12,733 nucleotides of DNA from an uncultured Bacteroidales bacterium (GTDB lineage Bacteria; Bacteroidota; Bacteroidia; Bacteroidales; UBA932): NCBI GenBank assembly GCA_905235615.1, contig CAJOMB010000026.1, positions 1 through 12,733 of the forward strand. The letters are read 5' to 3'. The notes under the pieces are model-generated. The model ran no database searches and was not told the DNA's origin. It worked only from the letters and a program-made list of their open reading frames with translations. The position numbers and the translations under genes are program-made. Shown in pieces: positions 1 to 6,619 of the stretch (position 1 is its first letter; every line of letters starts with the position of its first letter).

Positions 1-81
1 GATATAATTGGAGTGGTGAACCACTGCCATCTGATCCGTTTCATAGTACCGGACGGGAAAAGATGTCTTAAAAATAGCCAT
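1..81 (-). CDS. YbgC/4HBT-type acyl-CoA thioesterase, N-terminal fragment
   Basis: Only the first 27 codons are present; the gene runs off the left edge. The reading frame starts at an ATG (complement of 79-81) and reads MAIFKTSFPVRYYETDQ followed by MAVVHHSNYI. The pattern R-x-Y-x-E-T-D-x-x-x-V-V-H-H-S-N-Y is the N-terminal signature of the hotdog-fold 4-hydroxybenzoyl-CoA thioesterase/YbgC family, in which the Asp of the ETD segment (here D16) is the catalytic acid. Family members hydrolyse acyl-CoA thioesters in the cytoplasm; the substrate cannot be told from this fragment. It lies 33 bases downstream of valS on the same strand, so read-through from valS is plausible. A weak 7-of-8 match to the -7 box (complement of 84-91) sits 2 bases before the ATG, so a separate leaderless start is also possible. 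The family call is fairly secure despite the short length because the motif is dense. Confidence 0.75.
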   Translation of the reverse strand, partial: MAIFKTSFPVRYYETDQMAVVHHSNYI

Positions 82-97
82 AACAAAAATGTTACAA

Positions 98-107
98 CTG
101 TTAACAG
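98..107. repeat. 10-base perfect palindrome between valS and the thioesterase gene
   Basis: CTGTTAACAG is self-complementary and lies in the 33-base spacer. It has no loop and no following T-run, so it is not a recognisable terminator. It could be chance or a small protein-binding site. Confidence 0.35.
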
Positions 108-114
108 CTTTGTT

Positions 115-2766
115 TTAAATATCCTTTTTCAATGATTTAATCTTAGCCTCTAAACTTTCAATCTTGGAGAGGGCATCGGCCTCCTTTTTGCGCTCGTTTT
201 CAATGACGGCGGCCGGAGCATTGGCAACAAAGCGCTCGTTGGAGAGTTTCGCCCTTACTCCTGCAAGGAATTTCTGCTGGTGTTCCAAGTCTTTTTGTGC
301 TTTTTCAATCTCCTGCCCGGCATTCACAAGACCTTCCATTTTCACGAAGAATTCCTGGGTGCGAACCATGAATCCAACGCCCTGGGCATCCCCGAACTCC
401 CCTGCCATTTCCACCTCTACGCCGGCCATCTTCTCCAGGATGGGAAGACAAGGGAACGTGCTTCCCTTGATGAGCAGATGAAGCATTTCCTTGGGGGCGA
501 TGTTGCGCTGGCTGCGAACGGCACGCACGGCATTCACCGCCTCGGCCATCCACTGGAAGTCTTCCAGCACCTTGGAATCGTAAGCCTGCGCCTTGGGGGT
601 GGGAGCATACATGATGGTCTCCCCTTCCTTCCGGGGGGCGATATCCTGCCAAAGCTCCTCCGTAATGAAAGGCATCACCGGATGGATGAGTTTCAGCAGA
701 GACTCGAAGAAACCCAGCGTGGCCTTATATGTTTCCGGATCCACGGGCTGGCCGAAGGCCGGCTTGATGGCTTCCAGATACCAAGAGCAATAGTCATCCC
801 AGAAGAGCTTGTAAATGGTCATGAGCGCATCGGAGATGCGGAATTTGCTGTAATGGTCTTCCACCTGGGCAACGGCTTCCGAGAGCTTGGCCTCGAACCA
901 CTCGACAGCCAGCTTGGCAGCGGGCGTCCGGGGCACGGAAGCATCCACGGCAAAGCCCTTCACCAGACGGTAGCTGTTCCAGATTTTGTTACAGAATGCG
1001 GCGCCCTGCTTAATCTGGGCTTCATCATAAAAGATATCGTTACCGGCACTGGAGCACAGCAGCATGCCGATTCTCACGGCGTCGGCCCCGTAATTTTCAA
1101 TCAGGTCCAGCGGATTGGGGCTGTTGCCCAGCGTCTTGGACATCTTCCGGCCAATCTTGTCCCGCACGATGCCCGTGAAATACACATTGGAGAATGGCTC
1201 CTTGCCCATGAACACCTCACCGGCCATAATCATACGGGCCACCCAGAAGAAGATGATGTCCGGGCCCGTGACCAAGTCGTTGGTAGGATAGTAATAGGCC
1301 AGGTCCTTATTGGGCTGGTGCTCCGGATGACCGGGCTTTTGAGGGTCAAAAACGGAGATGGGCCAGAGCCAGGAGCTGAACCAGGTGTCCAGCACGTCCT
1401 CATCTTGACGGAGGTCATCCGCCTTGATGGAAGGATTCTTGGCCTGGGCGGCCTTCAAAGCCTCCTCCGGGGTGGCTTCCACCACGAAGGAGCCGTCCGG
1501 CAGATAATAGGCCGGAATCCGCTGGCCCCACCACAGCTGACGGGAAATGCACCAGTCACGGGCATTTTCCATCCAGTGGCGGTAAGTGTTCACATATTTT
1601 TCCGGAACGAACTGGGTACGGCCGCTCTCCACGGTTTCCAGGGCCATGGCAGCCAGCTTGTCCATCTTCAGGAACCACTGGGCGCTGAGCTTGGGCTCAA
1701 TCACGGCATCCGTACGCTCGGAATAGCCCACCGGAGAAATATATTCCTCCGTCTTCACCAGATTGCCGGCTTCCTCCAGCATCTTCACAATCTTCTTGCG
1801 GGCCACAAAACGGTCTTCACCCACCAGAATCTGCGCTTTCTCGTTCAGTTTTCCATGGTCGTCGATAATCTCCAGCACGGGAAGGTTGTGCCTGAGGCCA
1901 ATTTCATAGTCGTGCACATCGTGGGCCGGCGTCACCTTCAGGCAGCCGGTGCCGAAATCCATCTCCACATAATCATCCTCAATCACCGGAATTTCCCGCT
2001 TGATGAGCGGAATCAGCACCTTCTTTCCCTTCAGCCAGAAATGGCGTTCATCCTTGGGATTCACGCAGATGGCGGCATCGGCCATGATGGTTTCCGGACG
2101 GGTGGTGGCAATGACCAGGAACTTGTCCGTAGGATTGCCGTTGCCGTCGGAGACAAAATACTTCAGATGGTATAAATGGCTCTTGGTGTCCTTGTGGATT
2201 ACCTCGTCGTCGCTTACGGCGGTAAGGGCCTCCGGATCCCAGTTCACCATTCTCACTCCCTTGTAAATCCAACCCTTCCTGTAGAAATACACGAAAGTAT
2301 TGATAACCGCCTCGGACAGAGCCGGTTCCATGGTAAAGCGCGTACGGTCCCAGTCACAGGAACAGCCTAATTTACGGAGCTGCTGCAGGATGATGCCGCC
2401 GTGCTCTTCCTTCCATTCCCAGGCATGGCGCAGGAATTCTTCCCGGCCGATATCCTCCTTCCGGATACCCTGCTCCTTGAGCTTGGCCACCACCTTGTTT
2501 TCCGTGGCGATGGAGGCGTGGTCCGTTCCGGGCACCCAGCAGGCGTTTTTGCCGTCCATGCGGGCCTTGCGGATGAGGACGTCATTCAGGGTATTGTTGA
2601 GCACATGGCCCATATGCAGGATTCCCGTCACATTGGGCGGCGGAATCACGATGGTGTAGGGCTCTCTTTCGTCGGGTTCACTATGGAAAAACTTGTGGTC
2701 CAGCCAGTAGGCATACCATTTGTCTTCCACGGCTGCGGCATTGTACTTCGCTGCGAGTTCTTTCAT
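115..2766 (-). CDS. valS: Valyl-tRNA synthetase
   Basis: This class I aminoacyl-tRNA synthetase charges tRNA-Val with valine in the cytoplasm and hydrolyses mischarged Thr-tRNA-Val. The 883-residue length is normal for a bacterial ValRS. The HIGH signature appears as HMGH at residues 51-54, after PPPNVTG (42-48). The CP1 editing domain spans about 200-345 and opens with TTRPET (221-226). WCISRQLWWGQRIP (405-418) is the usual ValRS segment after the editing domain. The second signature is KMSKT (541-545), with Thr in place of the usual final Ser. The anticodon-binding domain covers about 620-760, and the Lys/Glu-rich C-terminal tail (about 815-883) is the ValRS coiled-coil arm. The ATG at 2766 lies 26 bases after a -7 box, and the protein starts just before conserved sequence (residues 6-19), so this start is well supported. 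It is transcribed divergently from the DUF3467 operon. Confidence 0.98.
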   Translation of the reverse strand: MKELAAKYNAAAVEDKWYAYWLDHKFFHSEPDEREPYTIVIPPPNVTGILHMGHVLNNTLNDVLIRKARMDGKNACWVPGTDHASIATENKVVAKLKEQGIRKEDIGREEFLRHAWEWKEEHGGIILQQLRKLGCSCDWDRTRFTMEPALSEAVINTFVYFYRKGWIYKGVRMVNWDPEALTAVSDDEVIHKDTKSHLYHLKYFVSDGNGNPTDKFLVIATTRPETIMADAAICVNPKDERHFWLKGKKVLIPLIKREIPVIEDDYVEMDFGTGCLKVTPAHDVHDYEIGLRHNLPVLEIIDDHGKLNEKAQILVGEDRFVARKKIVKMLEEAGNLVKTEEYISPVGYSERTDAVIEPKLSAQWFLKMDKLAAMALETVESGRTQFVPEKYVNTYRHWMENARDWCISRQLWWGQRIPAYYLPDGSFVVEATPEEALKAAQAKNPSIKADDLRQDEDVLDTWFSSWLWPISVFDPQKPGHPEHQPNKDLAYYYPTNDLVTGPDIIFFWVARMIMAGEVFMGKEPFSNVYFTGIVRDKIGRKMSKTLGNSPNPLDLIENYGADAVRIGMLLCSSAGNDIFYDEAQIKQGAAFCNKIWNSYRLVKGFAVDASVPRTPAAKLAVEWFEAKLSEAVAQVEDHYSKFRISDALMTIYKLFWDDYCSWYLEAIKPAFGQPVDPETYKATLGFFESLLKLIHPVMPFITEELWQDIAPRKEGETIMYAPTPKAQAYDSKVLEDFQWMAEAVNAVRAVRSQRNIAPKEMLHLLIKGSTFPCLPILEKMAGVEVEMAGEFGDAQGVGFMVRTQEFFVKMEGLVNAGQEIEKAQKDLEHQQKFLAGVRAKLSNERFVANAPAAVIENERKKEADALSKIESLEAKIKSLKKDI

Positions 2767-2792
2767 ATTCCGTTTCGTTACATTCTATCTTA

Positions 2793-2800
2793 CAAATGTA
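2793..2800 (-). promoter_or_regulatory. Bacteroides-type -7 box for valS
   Basis: Read on the - strand the box is TACATTTG, an exact match to TAnnTTTG, the primary sigma factor -7 element known in Bacteroides. About 21 bases upstream a TTGG could serve as a weak -33 element. Transcription should begin at about 2786-2789, giving a leader of about 20 bases before the valS ATG at 2766. Confidence 0.65.
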
Positions 2801-2812
2801 CGGAAAATTTCG

Positions 2813-2820
2813 TATTTTTG
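2813..2820 (+). promoter_or_regulatory. Bacteroides-type -7 box for the DUF3467-kdsC-maf operon
   Basis: TATTTTTG matches TAnnTTTG exactly and lies 27 bases before the ATG at 2848. No clear TTTG -33 element is visible at the usual distance. It faces the valS box head-on, with 12 bases between them. The spacer contains TACG and CGTA arms (2799-2802 and 2811-2814) that form an inverted repeat around an AT-rich centre. Confidence 0.65.
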
Positions 2821-2847
2821 CCAACGGAACAATAAGAAACAGTAGAT

Positions 2848-3192
2848 ATGGACAACAACCAACCCAAACCCCAGAATCAAATCAGCCTGGAGCTGAAACC
2901 GGAAATCGCCAAAGGCTCTTACTCCAACCTGGCCATCATATCGCATTCCCGCAGCGAGTTCATCATAGACTTCGCCACCACCCTGCCCGGGCTGGCCAAG
3001 CCGGAGATCGGCAGCCGCATCATCATGACACCGGAGCACGCCAAACGCCTGATGAACGCCCTCTTCGACAATATCTCCAAGTACGAGGCCCAGTTCGGCG
3101 TCATCGACCTGGGTGGAAAGGGGCCCCAGCCTGGCGGCACCTTCAATCTGGCCGATTTCGGCCCTCTGGGCGGCGGCGGAAATAAGTCGTAA
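2848..3192 (+). CDS. DUF3467 domain protein, function unknown
   Basis: This is a 114-residue cytoplasmic protein of the DUF3467 family, recognised from its overall pattern: a Q-rich N-terminus, I-S-L-E-L-K (12-17), an S-Y-S-N-L-A-I-I-S-H-S segment (24-34), then EFIIDF and a P-E-H-A-K-R-L motif (about 62-68). No signal peptide or membrane segment is visible. The C-terminus is Gly/Pro-rich and ends in a GGGG stretch, so it is probably disordered. The family is small, widespread in bacteria, and has no biochemical function that I know of. It is the first gene of a + strand operon: its TAA is 2 bases from the kdsC ATG. The ATG at 2848 fits a promoter box 27 bases upstream. The co-transcribed genes do not reveal its role. 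Confidence 0.88.
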   Translation: MDNNQPKPQNQISLELKPEIAKGSYSNLAIISHSRSEFIIDFATTLPGLAKPEIGSRIIMTPEHAKRLMNALFDNISKYEAQFGVIDLGGKGPQPGGTFNLADFGPLGGGGNKS

Positions 3193-3194
3193 GG

Positions 3195-3716
3195 ATGGAC
3201 TTAAAGAAAATCAAGGCCTTCGCCCTCGATATTGACGGCGTGGCCACAGACGGCAGCGTCCTCTGCAGCAGCGAAGGAGACCTGCTGCGAATCTACGACG
3301 CCAAGGACGGCTTTGCCCTCCGCATGGCCATCATGAACGGATACCCGGTAGCCATCATTACCGGAGGCCGGTCGGAAAGCGTCCGCAAACGCATGGTCAC
3401 CAGCGGCATCAAGCCGGAGGACGTGTTCCTGCACTGCAGAAACAAGATGGAGGAATTCACCATATTCTGTGAACGTTACAAGCTCTCACCTGAAGAAGTG
3501 ATGTATTTTGGGGACGATGTTCCCGACATGGAAGTGATCCAGGCCTGCGGCTGCGGTGTCTGCCCATCCGACGCCGTGGACGAGGTGAAAGCCGTGGCCG
3601 ATTGGGTGTCTCTCTACCCCGGCGGCAAGGGCTGCCTGCGCCATTGCATCGAAACCACGCTCCGGGAACAGGGCAAGTGGATTTTCGATGCGGCAGAATA
3701 CAAAAGACAGTTCTGA
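3195..3716 (+). CDS. kdsC: KdsC-type HAD phosphatase (Kdo-8-phosphate phosphatase)
   Basis: This 173-residue protein belongs to the HAD subfamily IIIC (KdsC/YrbI), the cap-less tetrameric phosphatases that convert Kdo-8-phosphate to Kdo for the LPS inner core. All HAD motifs are present: motif I DIDGVATDG with nucleophile D12 and acid D14, motif II Thr56 in ITGGR, motif III Lys84, and motif IV GDD at 106-108 with D111. Length is typical, and the absence of a cap insertion fits KdsC. Two places deviate from the common KdsC pattern: Ala17 where Leu is usual, and GGKGCLRH (about 148-155) where GGxGAxRE is usual. Related enzymes act on Kdn-9-phosphate or similar sugar acids, so the exact substrate is inferred. 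It sits 2 bases after the DUF3467 gene and overlaps maf by one base, so the three are surely co-transcribed. Confidence 0.85.
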   Translation: MDLKKIKAFALDIDGVATDGSVLCSSEGDLLRIYDAKDGFALRMAIMNGYPVAIITGGRSESVRKRMVTSGIKPEDVFLHCRNKMEEFTIFCERYKLSPEEVMYFGDDVPDMEVIQACGCGVCPSDAVDEVKAVADWVSLYPGGKGCLRHCIETTLREQGKWIFDAAEYKRQF

Positions 3717-4309
3717 TGAACCTGAACGGAAAGCATATCATCCTGGGCAGCAATTCCCCAAGAAGAAGAGAATTGCTGAAAGGTTTGGATATTGATTTCG
3801 AAGTAGATACAGGTAATAACTTCGAGGAATCCTTTACTCCCGATACCCCCTTCGACCAGGTTCCCCGCCTGATGGCCGAAGGCAAGTCGATGGGCTTTCA
3901 TCGGCCCCTCAAGGAAGGGGAAATCCTCATAACGGCCGATACCATGGTCATCCTTCCGCCGGAGGAAGGGAAGGCCGGGGAAATCCTTGGCAAACCCAAG
4001 GACCGGGAGGACGCCATCCGCATGCTGCGTGACCTATCCGGAAGGAAACACCACGTTACCACCGCCGTCACCCTGCGAAGCCGCGATAAGAAAGAAACCT
4101 TCGAAGTGACCACCCAGGTGTGGTTCAAAGAACTCAAAGAAGAGGAAATCAATTATTACGTAGATACTTACAAGCCCTTTGACAAGGCCGGGGCCTATGC
4201 CATCCAGGAGTGGATCGGCCACGTGGGCATCACCCGCATCGAAGGCTCCTATTTCAATGTGGTAGGCTTCCCCGTCCAGCGCGTGTACGAGGCTCTTCTG
4301 TCCTTTTGA
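3716..4309 (+). CDS. maf: Maf family nucleoside triphosphate pyrophosphatase
   Basis: This 197-residue protein belongs to the Maf/YhdE family, which hydrolyses dTTP, UTP or modified nucleotides to monophosphates (house cleaning; formerly called a septum formation inhibitor). The N-terminus has the hallmark S-N-S-P-R-R-R-E-L-L (12-21). The catalytic Asp is D75 in TADTMV, the conserved Lys is K93 in ILGKP, and the closing EGSYFNVVGFPV segment (about 174-185) matches the family's GSYxNVxGLP signature. The start chosen is the ATG at 3716, which overlaps the kdsC stop in TGATG; this coupling and the position of the S-x-S-P-R-R motif argue against an upstream in-frame start inside kdsC at 3602. The gene ends 7 bases before the 3' end of the convergent thrE gene, with no visible terminator. 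Whether it prefers dTTP/UTP (YhdE-like) or m7GTP (YceF-like) is not settled. Confidence 0.92.
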   Translation: MNLNGKHIILGSNSPRRRELLKGLDIDFEVDTGNNFEESFTPDTPFDQVPRLMAEGKSMGFHRPLKEGEILITADTMVILPPEEGKAGEILGKPKDREDAIRMLRDLSGRKHHVTTAVTLRSRDKKETFEVTTQVWFKELKEEEINYYVDTYKPFDKAGAYAIQEWIGHVGITRIEGSYFNVVGFPVQRVYEALLSF

Positions 4310-4316
4310 ACGGGGA

Positions 4317-5597
4317 CTAATGCGCCAACTTCCGGCGCCCCGAAAACCAGCGCTGAGGCAGTTCCATGGCCAGAATGATGCCCAACACAATGGCAATGGC
4401 CACCTTCACGGCCAGGAAGCCGTAGTGGGAAGAGAGAGCCAACTCCCCTGCCGTCAGATAATACGAGAACCAGAACAGACCGGCTCCGGGCACCAGTGGG
4501 AAAATGCCGCAGATGATGAAAATCTGGGCCGGGCAGCGGGTGGGAACAGCGGCCAGGCGGGACATCAGGCACACCATGATGGCCGCAAAGAGCGTAGAGA
4601 CAGAGGCCGAGAACTGTCCCTGGCGAAACGCCAGCAGATAAACCATCCACCCTATCACACCCACCAGACCGGAAACCAGGTACTGCTCCTTGTCCACGGT
4701 ATAAAGCACGGCAAAACCCCAGGTACCGGCAAAGGCACCCAATGCCTGCCAGAAATAGCCGGAAGTCTCCGGGCTCACTGTGACGCCGGGCAATTTGATG
4801 AGGCCGTCAAAAAGCCAGCCGTCCAGCATAAAGGCTACGGACACACCCAGGGCAATGCAGAAAAAGCCCAGCAGGGCATCTGTGAGCCGCGTGAGACCGG
4901 CCAGATGGTCCGAGTTGGCCAAATCCCTTACACCGTTGGTAAAGGCCACTCCGGGCACCAAGGGCATAATGGCTCCAACAATGATATTGCTCAGACCCTC
5001 TCCCAAGCCCAAGCGCCAGAAAGTGATACTTAACAGCATCGCCACTAAGGCATTGGCCATGGAACCCACAATCTTGGACAGATACCGGTTGCTCACATAC
5101 AGTATAAATACATAGAGAAGCAACCCGGCCAGCGCGGCCGCTATACAGTCCGTCCAACTGCCGCCGAAGATGATGGCAAAACCGCCGGAAGCAATGCCTG
5201 AAGCCAGCATCTGCAGCCAGTCCGGCTTCTTGGGCAGCAATTTAATCTTCTCCAACTTCTCCCGCGCCTGCTCCACCGTATATTTCCCCTGGGAAATCTC
5301 ATAGCTGAGCCGGTTCACGGCCGTCACTTTGTTCAGCTGAGAGCCGCGGATGGGTATAAAATCAATGTTGGCATAGGTGGAAGCCTGCCCTCCGGACTTC
5401 TCCACCTTCCCGGCCTTTCCGGAGGTGAAAATACCGTTGGAAACAATGAAAAAATTCTTGGAATCCACCCCGTACTGCGTGCAGATTCGGGCCATAATAT
5501 CCTCTACGCGAGCTATTTCCGCTCCGTTTTCCAGTAGGATATGGCCGGCCTCCGAGGCCAGCTCCAGCACCTGGGTGAAATCTTCCGTTCTTTCCAT
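4317..5597 (-). CDS. ThrE-type threonine/serine exporter, fused two-domain form
   Basis: This 426-residue inner-membrane protein resembles the threonine/serine exporter ThrE. Residues 1-125 are a soluble N-terminal region with the family signature LLENGAEIARVEDIM (21-35) and an amphipathic Lys/Glu-rich segment (100-125). About ten hydrophobic segments follow from about residue 130 to 410. They form two halves matching ThrE (DUF1212) and ThrE_2 (DUF3815), which are separate proteins in some bacteria. Each half carries a PLVPG motif (212-216 and 367-371); the first continues as VAFTNGVRDL, typical of ThrE. The predicted activity is proton-coupled export of Thr or Ser, but several homologues have other substrates (for example dicarboxylates), so the substrate is uncertain. 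The ATG at 5597 is only 4 bases after a -7 box. It converges on maf and is divergent from mutY. Confidence 0.85.
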   Translation of the reverse strand: MERTEDFTQVLELASEAGHILLENGAEIARVEDIMARICTQYGVDSKNFFIVSNGIFTSGKAGKVEKSGGQASTYANIDFIPIRGSQLNKVTAVNRLSYEISQGKYTVEQAREKLEKIKLLPKKPDWLQMLASGIASGGFAIIFGGSWTDCIAAALAGLLLYVFILYVSNRYLSKIVGSMANALVAMLLSITFWRLGLGEGLSNIIVGAIMPLVPGVAFTNGVRDLANSDHLAGLTRLTDALLGFFCIALGVSVAFMLDGWLFDGLIKLPGVTVSPETSGYFWQALGAFAGTWGFAVLYTVDKEQYLVSGLVGVIGWMVYLLAFRQGQFSASVSTLFAAIMVCLMSRLAAVPTRCPAQIFIICGIFPLVPGAGLFWFSYYLTAGELALSSHYGFLAVKVAIAIVLGIILAMELPQRWFSGRRKLAH

Positions 5598-5601
5598 GAC
5601 G

Positions 5602-5609
5602 CAAAATTA
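5602..5609 (-). promoter_or_regulatory. Bacteroides-type -7 box for the thrE-like gene
   Basis: Read on the - strand this is TAATTTTG, an exact TAnnTTTG match. Only 4 bases separate it from the ATG at 5597, so the predicted transcript starts at or next to the start codon. No clear -33 element is seen. Confidence 0.6.
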
Positions 5610-5622
5610 CACAAAAAATAAG

Positions 5623-5630
5623 TATTTTTG
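5623..5630 (+). promoter_or_regulatory. Bacteroides-type -7 box for mutY
   Basis: TATTTTTG is an exact TAnnTTTG match. It ends 5 bases before the ATG at 5636, again predicting a leaderless or nearly leaderless mRNA. It faces the thrE box head-on with 13 bases between them, the same design as upstream of valS. Confidence 0.6.
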
Positions 5631-5635
5631 TGCCG

Positions 5636-6619
5636 ATGAATGACTTTTCACAACGGATTTTGGACTGGTATGCGGAAAACGGCCGGGATCTCCCCTGGCG
5701 CCATACCCCCGACCCTTATGCCGTCTGGCTCAGTGAAATCATCCTCCAGCAAACCCGTATTGCCCAGGGAACGGCCTACTGGCATCGTTTCATGGAGCAT
5801 TTCCCCACCGTCAAGGATTTGGCCGATGCTACCGAAGACCAGGTGCTCCGCCTCTGGGAAGGCCTGGGCTATTACTCCCGCGCCCGCAACCTGCACAAAG
5901 CCGCCAAACAAATTGTAGCGACAGGCGCTTTTCCGGACACGCTGGAAGGCATCCGCGCCCTTCAGGGAGTGGGAGACTACACGGCTGCCGCCATCGGCTC
6001 CATCTGTTTCGGCATCCCCGCCGCCGTGGTGGACGGCAATGTTTACCGCGTCCTGGCCCGTTATTTCGGCCTGGAAACGCCCGTGGGCACCACCCAGGCC
6101 AAGAAAGAATTCACCGCCCTGGCCCAGAGACTCCTGCCGGAAGATGCCCCGGCCCAGTTTAACCAGGGCATGATGGACTTCGGCGCCATCCAGTGTACCC
6201 CCCAGAATCCGGACTGCCTCACCTGCCCCCTGCAGGACAGTTGTAACGCCTTCCAAAGCGGCCGCACCCAGTTGCTTCCGGTCAAAAAACCGGCCATGAA
6301 ACCCCAGGAAAGGCATCTAAACTACGTTTACGTGCGTTTTAAGGGAGAAACGGCCATCCGCCGCCGCGGCCCCGGAGACATCTGGCAGGGTCTCTACGAG
6401 CCACTTGTACTGCCCCATCCGTCCGGGCAGCTCATCCGTGAAAGGGTGAAGCACCAACTCACCCACCGAACCCTCCTGGCCGATTTCTACCTATGGGAAC
6501 CCTCCCGTCGGCCCGCATTGCCGGAAGGCTATTTCTGGATAAAAGAGACGGAGCTTGACGCTTACGCCAAGCCCCGCCTGTTTGAACTGCTGCTGGAACA
6601 GGTTCAAGTCTTGATATAG
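5636..6619 (+). CDS. mutY: A/G-specific adenine DNA glycosylase
   Basis: MutY removes adenine mispaired with 8-oxoguanine or guanine, preventing G:C to T:A mutations. In the 327-residue protein the helix-hairpin-helix glycosylase domain covers about 1-185. It has catalytic Glu34 in WLSEIILQQT, LQGVGDYTAAAI (109-120) as the hairpin, and catalytic Asp133 in VVDGNVYRVLARYF. The [4Fe-4S] ligands are C187, C194, C197 and C203, with the exact C-x6-C-x2-C-x5-C spacing. The C-terminal Nudix-like domain that reads 8-oxoG covers about 225-325, with HQLTHR (273-278) at the place of the FSH recognition loop. An in-frame GTG at 5630 would add two residues, but it overlaps the promoter box, so the ATG at 5636 is preferred. 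The last 16 bases overlap the 3' end of the mscS-like gene. Confidence 0.97.
   Translation: MNDFSQRILDWYAENGRDLPWRHTPDPYAVWLSEIILQQTRIAQGTAYWHRFMEHFPTVKDLADATEDQVLRLWEGLGYYSRARNLHKAAKQIVATGAFPDTLEGIRALQGVGDYTAAAIGSICFGIPAAVVDGNVYRVLARYFGLETPVGTTQAKKEFTALAQRLLPEDAPAQFNQGMMDFGAIQCTPQNPDCLTCPLQDSCNAFQSGRTQLLPVKKPAMKPQERHLNYVYVRFKGETAIRRRGPGDIWQGLYEPLVLPHPSGQLIRERVKHQLTHRTLLADFYLWEPSRRPALPEGYFWIKETELDAYAKPRLFELLLEQVQVLI

Noticed and set aside
541..545. Reading of KMSKT in place of KMSKS in ValRS as a damaged active site (residue numbers of valS)
   Set aside because: Ser/Thr at the last position is a tolerated variant in class I synthetases, and the rest of the enzyme is intact.
280..2175. A 631-codon open frame on the + strand, antisense to valS
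   Set aside because: It lies wholly inside the certain valS gene. Its translation is rich in His, Gly and Leu with no recognisable domain, as expected when GC-rich codons are read from the opposite strand.
3602..3715. An upstream in-frame start for maf, giving a 235-residue protein
   Set aside because: The extra residues are encoded inside kdsC and have no Maf homology. The ATG at 3716 places the S-x-S-P-R-R motif at the usual position and gives TGATG coupling.
5630..5632. GTG start for mutY, two codons upstream of the ATG
   Set aside because: It overlaps the last base of the -7 box and would lie at or upstream of the transcription start; the ATG at 5636 fits the family start.
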